From the NCBI RefSeq assembly GCF_026241165.1, contig NZ_JAPFQN010000003.1, positions 186,001 through 250,000 on the forward strand: DNA of 64,000 nt, written 5' to 3'. The position numbers were made by a program, and so were the translations under genes. The stretch's first letter is position 1. Every line of letters begins with the position of its first letter. Under the pieces are notes generated by a model. That model was not told the DNA's origin. It worked only from the letters and a program-made list of their open reading frames with translations, and made no database searches. Positions 59,255 to 64,000 of the stretch are shown here, one piece after another. Origin of the DNA: Mangrovivirga halotolerans. Lineage in GTDB: Bacteria > Bacteroidota > Bacteroidia > Cytophagales > Cyclobacteriaceae.

Positions 59255-59333
59255 ACAGATATCCTTTTCAATGAGTTTTACAATCGAATTATTATTAAAT
59301 TACTAATAGAGCCCAATACTTTATCCTTGATCC

Positions 59334-61616
59334 ATGAATGTTACCGATAAGAAAAATTTTGAAGGAGACAGAATTTTCAAATTAATTGCTGAAAGTTCCA
59401 TGGATGCGATAATTGTAATGAATAATAAGATCGAAGAAGAATCAGAGTTAAAGATAGAATATGCTAATCCGGCATATCTGGAATTGACTGGATATTCTAT
59501 GGAAGAAGTACAGGGAGCATCACCGAAAATATTAAAAGGCCAAAAAACCTCTCAAAAAACTCTGGATATTTTAAGAGAGCAGATGTTAGAAGGTAAAGTT
59601 TTTAAAGGAAAACTTATTAGTTATAAAAAGAATAAAGAGGAATTTATTAATGAGTGGACTGTCAATCCGGTATTTAATTCAAAAGGAGAAATTATAAAGT
59701 ATTTTGCAATAATCAGGGATGTGACGCAAGAGGAGAAAAGGAAACAAAAATTAATTGAAAGAGAAAAAATTCATCGTTCCATCCTTGAAAAAATGCCAAT
59801 AGGGATTGCTGTTTTTGTAGATGATAAAGTTGAATTGTTTAATAAAAGAGCTTCAAGTATCTTTAAATGGCCCGAAGATAAATTGGTTCATACTGATTTC
59901 AGGAAGTTTATTAAAGAAAGTGACAAAGACCAGGTAAGAAATATACTTTCAATCCTTTATAAGGGCAATCTAGAATCTTTTGGGCCTAATATAATCTCAG
60001 CTTTAGACATAAACGGGAACGATATTGAGTTACAAGCATCTTTTACTCGAACCACCTTTAAAGATCAACCAGCCATTATGGTAAGCTTTATCGATGTAAC
60101 TGTTTATAATCAATTATTAAAGGAGCAGCAAACTCTTCAGGAGATGATCCTGGATATTGATGATCAAATCTTTTTCATAGATAAGGATTCTGGCGTTGTT
60201 ATGTACTCGAATCCGTCAGCTCATATTGATTTAAACATGAGCCTTGAAGAACTTCATAATAAAAAAATCACAGAAATTCTCGCTAATGATACGGAAGAAA
60301 GATTGTTTTTAGTTCAAAAAGAAGATTTTTTGGTGTCAGATAAACGGAGTGTTTCATTTGAAACAAAGTTTAAAAGAAAAAATGGCTCTATATACCCTGT
60401 TAAGATAATATTAAGAAAAGTCAAAAGTGATCCTCAACTACTATTAATAACGGTTGTTAATATTTCCGATTTATTAAGTTGGAATAAACGAATCGCACTG
60501 ACCCGATTAGTCAATGATACTCTGATAGAACATCAAAATGAAGAGAATGTGGTTTCAGAGGTATTGAAAATTATTTGTAATGAATTAAATTTTGAGATTG
60601 GATTAATATGGGAACTGGATAATTTTGAAGCCTTTGAAAATAAGTTTTCCTATTATGTTGATGATGCCGTATTTGATGTCGTAAAAAAGTTGCCAGATCA
60701 TCTGGAATTTAGAGATGCTGGTGTACTATATAGGTTATTATTATTTAACTCAACTTTATTTCTTAACACTCCATTAAATCAAGAAGATGAATTCGGCGCG
60801 ATCAATGAATTAGTTGAACGTACTAATGCTAAAACATTAATTGGGGTACCAATTACAATTAGTAGTGAAGATTTTGGTGTAGTAACTTTCCTTTCAAAAG
60901 AAAAACAGGTTTTCGATGAAGAACTCGCTCAACTATTGACGAATACTGGTATTCAGATCGCTCAGTTTATCAGGATGAAAAACCTTGAAAAAAATCTCAT
61001 GGAATTGATTGGTGAAAAGGATGTTTTATTGAAAGAGATTCACCACAGAGTGAAAAATAATTTACAGACTGTCAGTAGTTTATTGTTTTTAAAATCAACT
61101 GAAATTGAAGATGAAAAATTAAAGCAATTTTTTACAGATAGTAAGAACAGAATTGAGGCAATATCCTTGATCCACGAAAAGTTATTTCATACAAAAGAAT
61201 ACAATTTTATTAATCTTAAAGAATATCTTGAAGGATTAATTTTAAATCTTAGAAAGTCGAATTTAAATACAACTTGTCATGTTAACCTGATAACTGAAAT
61301 AGATTCGGTTATAGTCTCTACAGATATGGCCATGAACTTTGGATTACTTATTAATGAGATAGTTACAAATTCATTTCAACATGCTTTTCCAGGTAGAGAT
61401 GAAGGTAAAATAAACGTTAGTTTAGATAAAAAAGACAATAAGATAGAGCTAAATATTCATGATGATGGGGTCGGATTTGAAAAGGATAACATACATGAAT
61501 CCATGGGCATAGAATTAATAAAAATGTTTGCTCAACAATTACGGGGAGAATTAAATATAGATTCTATTCCCGGAGATGGGGTTTTTTACCATTTAGAAGT
61601 CGATATAAATGAATAA
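59334..61616 (+). CDS. PAS/GAF sensor histidine kinase (HisKA_2 type)
   Basis: A 760-residue cytoplasmic kinase with no membrane segment. Three PAS domains (about 11-137, 147-258, 265-383; the first has the redox/LOV-like G-x-S-P-K-I-L-K-G loop without the LOV Cys), a GAF domain (about 392-545), a HisKA_2 dimerisation domain with the His570/His571 pair in K-E-I-H-H-R-V-K-N-N-L-Q, and an HATPase_c domain (about 650-757; N-E-I-V-T-N-S-F-Q-H-A). It is the first gene of a three-gene relay; its end overlaps the next gene by 8 bp. The signal is unknown. Confidence 0.92.
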   Translation: MNVTDKKNFEGDRIFKLIAESSMDAIIVMNNKIEEESELKIEYANPAYLELTGYSMEEVQGASPKILKGQKTSQKTLDILREQMLEGKVFKGKLISYKKNKEEFINEWTVNPVFNSKGEIIKYFAIIRDVTQEEKRKQKLIEREKIHRSILEKMPIGIAVFVDDKVELFNKRASSIFKWPEDKLVHTDFRKFIKESDKDQVRNILSILYKGNLESFGPNIISALDINGNDIELQASFTRTTFKDQPAIMVSFIDVTVYNQLLKEQQTLQEMILDIDDQIFFIDKDSGVVMYSNPSAHIDLNMSLEELHNKKITEILANDTEERLFLVQKEDFLVSDKRSVSFETKFKRKNGSIYPVKIILRKVKSDPQLLLITVVNISDLLSWNKRIALTRLVNDTLIEHQNEENVVSEVLKIICNELNFEIGLIWELDNFEAFENKFSYYVDDAVFDVVKKLPDHLEFRDAGVLYRLLLFNSTLFLNTPLNQEDEFGAINELVERTNAKTLIGVPITISSEDFGVVTFLSKEKQVFDEELAQLLTNTGIQIAQFIRMKNLEKNLMELIGEKDVLLKEIHHRVKNNLQTVSSLLFLKSTEIEDEKLKQFFTDSKNRIEAISLIHEKLFHTKEYNFINLKEYLEGLILNLRKSNLNTTCHVNLITEIDSVIVSTDMAMNFGLLINEIVTNSFQHAFPGRDEGKINVSLDKKDNKIELNIHDDGVGFEKDNIHESMGIELIKMFAQQLRGELNIDSIPGDGVFYHLEVDINE

Positions 61617-63021
61617 TTATAAAATACTTATAATTGAAGATGCACAGATTATAGCACTTCATTTAAAAACTTTATTGAGTAATGTTGAAAATTATGAAAT
61701 AAAAACAGCCTCAAATAGTATTGAAGCGTTTGATATTTTCGAAAGTTTTAAGCCCGACCTTGTCATAGCAGATATTATGCTGGATGATGGTGATGATGGT
61801 GTTGAAACAGTGAGGGAATTACAATCAAAATATCATCTTGCTGTAATCTATTTAACAGCATTGACTGATCGTGGTACTGTCGAAAGAGCAAAAACTACTC
61901 ATCCATATGGATATTTAATGAAACCATTTCAGGAAAGCCAGGTGCTAACAACTGTCGAAATGGCATTAAATAAATATTCTCTCGAATTAAAGTTAAAAAA
62001 CAGTGAGAGACAATTTCACGCTGCATTTAGTGCTATTTCTGATGCAATGATGGTATTAGGGCTTGATAATGATATAATTTTTTCAAACAGATCAGCTGGC
62101 ACTTTTAGATGCTCAAATGGAGAGGATGATAACCTTTTTAATTTTATTCAACTGGAAGATGAAAGTGAAAAACTACTGAAAAATAAATTAAAGATTGCGA
62201 AACGTAATACTCAAACTTTGCCTTTAGAATTACTTGAGGTAAACACTTCAGGAGGGAAAAAATGTTTTATCGGTGAAGGAATGATCTCACCTATCACAAA
62301 CACAAAGAATGAGGTGATAAATATTGTGATTTCGTTCAGAGATATTACCAAAAAGATAGAAGACAAAAAAAAGAAAGAGGAGATAGAAAGAAAAAGACTT
62401 ACCTATGTGATTGAAGGGCAGGAAATGGAAAAACATAGAATAGCGAGAGACATACATGATGGTTTAGGTCAGATGTTAAATGCTATAAAATTGAATTTAA
62501 AATATATTCTGGAGGGGGAAGATAAAAAGAAATCCATTGAAACTTTAAATTCGTTAATAGAAGAAGCTATTCAGGAAACCAGCAGGATCTCAAATAATAT
62601 TTTACCCTCTAAAGTAAAAGATTTTGATCTGGCTTCGTTACTTAATGGATTAGTAAATTCGAGAATTGAAAGTTTAAATATGCATTTTGATGCAACTGAG
62701 GTTGATAATGATAAAATCACAATTCATCAAAAGATCAATATCTATCGAATAGTCCAGGAGGCAATTTCGAATACTATTAAACACTCTGAAGCTGAAAACT
62801 TTTATGTTCAAATGCATGAAAATAATGATCATATAACCATAACGATAGAAGATGATGGAAAAGGGTTTGATTTGAAAAAGCTCGATGATAAGTTATTATC
62901 AGGCCATAATGGTTTGCAAAATATGCGAGACAGGGTTAATATAATGAAGGGTTCGATAGAAATAGAATCCCAGGCAGGTAAAGGGATGAATATCCTGTTT
63001 TCAATTCCATATGAAGAATAA
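61609..63021 (+). CDS. Response-receiver/PAS/HisKA_3 hybrid sensor kinase
   Basis: A 470-residue protein. N-terminal receiver domain (residues 1-120) with phospho-acceptor Asp55 (V-I-A-D-I-M-L) and Lys105 (L-M-K-P-F-Q); PAS domain (about 135-260); a coiled linker with many K and E; HisKA_3 with His283 in R-D-I-H-D-G-L-G-Q; and a C-terminal HATPase_c with N-T-I-K-H and D-D-G-K-G-F. It starts 8 bp inside the end of the HisKA_2 kinase gene and ends 8 bp before the LuxR-type regulator. The layout suggests that the first kinase phosphorylates this receiver, which then tunes the second kinase. Confidence 0.92.
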   Translation: MNNYKILIIEDAQIIALHLKTLLSNVENYEIKTASNSIEAFDIFESFKPDLVIADIMLDDGDDGVETVRELQSKYHLAVIYLTALTDRGTVERAKTTHPYGYLMKPFQESQVLTTVEMALNKYSLELKLKNSERQFHAAFSAISDAMMVLGLDNDIIFSNRSAGTFRCSNGEDDNLFNFIQLEDESEKLLKNKLKIAKRNTQTLPLELLEVNTSGGKKCFIGEGMISPITNTKNEVINIVISFRDITKKIEDKKKKEEIERKRLTYVIEGQEMEKHRIARDIHDGLGQMLNAIKLNLKYILEGEDKKKSIETLNSLIEEAIQETSRISNNILPSKVKDFDLASLLNGLVNSRIESLNMHFDATEVDNDKITIHQKINIYRIVQEAISNTIKHSEAENFYVQMHENNDHITITIEDDGKGFDLKKLDDKLLSGHNGLQNMRDRVNIMKGSIEIESQAGKGMNILFSIPYEE

Positions 63022-63029
63022 TATAAAAT

Positions 63030-63668
63030 ATGTCAACTAAACTATTACTTGTAGATGATCATTCTCTTATAAGAGTTGGAATAATATCTATTTTGAAGGA
63101 AAAGGGCGGTGATTTTGAAATAATTGAAGCTAATAGCGGAGAAGAGGCTGTGAAAAAATATATTGATCAGATGCCGGATGTTACCGTCATGGATATTTCC
63201 ATGGAGGGGATTAATGGTATGGAAGCAGCATCTGAAATATTAGAAAGAAATGAAAATGCATTAATAATTATCCTTTCCATGTACCTGGATCGTGACTATA
63301 TTTTAAAAAGTATGGAAATTGGTGTTAAAGGATATGTACTCAAAAATGAGGGCAACGAAATAGGAGAAGCTGTAAAGACAGTTCTTGATGGAGGAGAATA
63401 CTTCAGTTCCAGTGTAAAAGAAGTATTATTAAAAGAATACACCTCAGGTATCAGGTCTAAGAAAAAGGAAAAAGAATTTTCTCTGACAAAAAGAGAAAAA
63501 GAAATACTAAAGCTTGTGGTAGAAGGGGAAACCAGCCAGGAAATTGCAGATAAACTTTTCATCAGTGTTCGAACAGTCGATACACACCGGGCAAATATTA
63601 TGAAAAAATTGAAAGTGAATAATTCAATATCGCTAATAAATAAAGTGAATAAATTGAAGCTGGTTTAA
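63030..63668 (+). CDS. NarL/FixJ-family response regulator
   Basis: A 212-residue regulator: receiver (1-120) with Asp55 in V-M-D-I-S-M, and a LuxR-type helix-turn-helix (about 150-208) with [12 protein letters not shown] and [13 protein letters not shown]. HisKA_3 kinases normally pair with NarL-type regulators, and the gene adjoins one. It should bind DNA as a dimer when phosphorylated. Target genes are not evident. Confidence 0.94.
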   Translation: MSTKLLLVDDHSLIRVGIISILKEKGGDFEIIEANSGEEAVKKYIDQMPDVTVMDISMEGINGMEAASEILERNENALIIILSMYLDRDYILKSMEIGVKGYVLKNEGNEIGEAVKTVLDGGEYFSSSVKEVLLKEYTSGIRSKKKEKEFSLTKREKEILKLVVEGETSQEIADKLFISVRTVDTHRANIMKKLKVNNSISLINKVNKLKLV

Positions 63669-63796
63669 AAGTAAGGAAATACAGTTTATTTATCCTTATC
63701 AATGATTTTTTTAGATTTTGACAATATTCTGTTTTAAGTAGAATTACCTACATTATATAATGTGATAACCGTAGAGAAATTACATTTTTTTGCTTA

Positions 63797-63828
63797 TTGA
63801 TTCGGTCTGAATAGCAGTCTACTTTTGT
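63797..63828 (+). promoter_or_regulatory. Promoter of the last, partial gene
   Basis: TTG (63797-63799) and TACTTTTG (63820-63827) with 20 bp between them form a good Bacteroidota -33/-7 pair, giving a leader of about 70 nt to the ATG at 63905. Confidence 0.6.
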
Positions 63829-63904
63829 AAAAGATGTTTAAATCATCTGATTTTTTTTATTAGAATTTAAAGACTCTATTTTTTAGATACAATTTTTTAA
63901 GCAT

Positions 63905-64000
63905 ATGTCACAAAACGGGAAATCAACTTCAACTTCGAAGACAAAGGTTAGTACTTCGAAGGCAACAACAGCCTCCATAGAATTTAATGATATTGATATT
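63905..64000 (+). CDS. Unidentified protein, partial (C-terminus off the right edge)
   Basis: An ATG at 63905 opens 32 codons that reach the right edge. The visible N-terminus is rich in Ser, Thr and Lys (MSQNGKSTSTSKTKVSTSKA) and then I-E-F-N-D-I-D-I. A promoter at 63797-63828 supports it. This kind of low-complexity N-terminus precedes several unrelated cytoplasmic enzymes in Bacteroidota; I cannot identify it. Confidence 0.6.
   Translation, partial: MSQNGKSTSTSKTKVSTSKATTASIEFNDIDI

Noticed and set aside
1-64000. CRISPR arrays, prophage, tRNA and rRNA genes
   Set aside because: I saw no regularly spaced repeats, phage structural genes or integrases, and no cloverleaf or rRNA-like sequence in the gaps.

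Overview
The window looks like chromosomal DNA from a Bacteroidota bacterium, most likely a free-living and perhaps marine member of the Cytophagia. The reasons are a low G+C content, Bacteroidota-type -7 promoter elements (TAnnTTTG) upstream of several genes, many short lipoproteins with an early cysteine, a fused SecDF, a Thermus-type isocitrate dehydrogenase followed by a DUF6671 protein, TlpA-type thioredoxin lipoproteins and IPT/kelch surface proteins. I found no insertion sequence, prophage, CRISPR array, tRNA or rRNA. Both ends cut genes: a DUF805 gene on the left and an unidentified gene on the right.

Layout. 1-800: two tandem DUF805 membrane-protein genes on the minus strand, each preceded by the same ~56-bp element, which I read as the DUF805 RNA motif. 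0.9-5.5 kb: MFS transporter, a BON lipoprotein and BON/LysM pair, YihY/BrkB protein, SDR oxidoreductase and a scramblase-like protein. 5.7-19.5 kb: mostly housekeeping genes (icd, dxs, scpA, a YbhN-like flippase, ndk, an NrnA-like DHH phosphoesterase, two FKBP lipoproteins, rdgB, udk, a TrkA-type K+ regulator). 19.5-23 kb: a small membrane protein and secDF. 23-38 kb: an accessory stretch of lipoproteins and unknown secreted proteins, with a DinB protein, a lone sulfatase, two dispersed DUF2892 paralogues, a transglutaminase-like protein, an outer-membrane barrel plus IPT/kelch lipoprotein pair and a TonB-domain protein. It also holds at least one decayed gene remnant. 38.5-42.6 kb: ligase-associated exonuclease plus ATP-dependent ligase, an RMD1 protein and an ECF sigma factor. 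42.9-51.9 kb: M57 metalloprotease, a four-gene overlapping amidoligase cluster, a malonyl-CoA-synthetase-like ligase, a GNAT/nitrilase fusion and MsrA. 51.9-57.7 kb: MBL hydrolase, a HepT-like orphan, then a five-gene minus-strand run (MscS channel, HAD phosphatase, TPR protein, DUF2254 protein, CPXCG protein). 57.8-63.7 kb: S41 protease and a three-gene two-component phosphorelay.

The most interesting system is the amidoligase cluster at 43804-47930. It holds a C39-like cysteine peptidase, a RimK-like ATP-grasp ligase with an RLAN-type N-terminal domain, a GCS2-type carboxylate-amine ligase and an N-formylglutamate-amidohydrolase homologue. All four genes overlap head to tail, and a CoA ligase follows 48 bp later. 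Such neighbourhoods have been predicted by comparative genomics to make or modify peptide-like metabolites; I do not know of a product. Other good leads are the duplicated DUF805 RNA/gene unit, a perfect Crp-type palindrome before one DUF2892 gene only, a BlaI-like palindrome before the TlpA lipoprotein, and the kinase relay with a receiver-fused HisKA_3 kinase.

Motifs and reading frames were read directly from the sequence. Family names come from recognition of those motifs, not from a database search.
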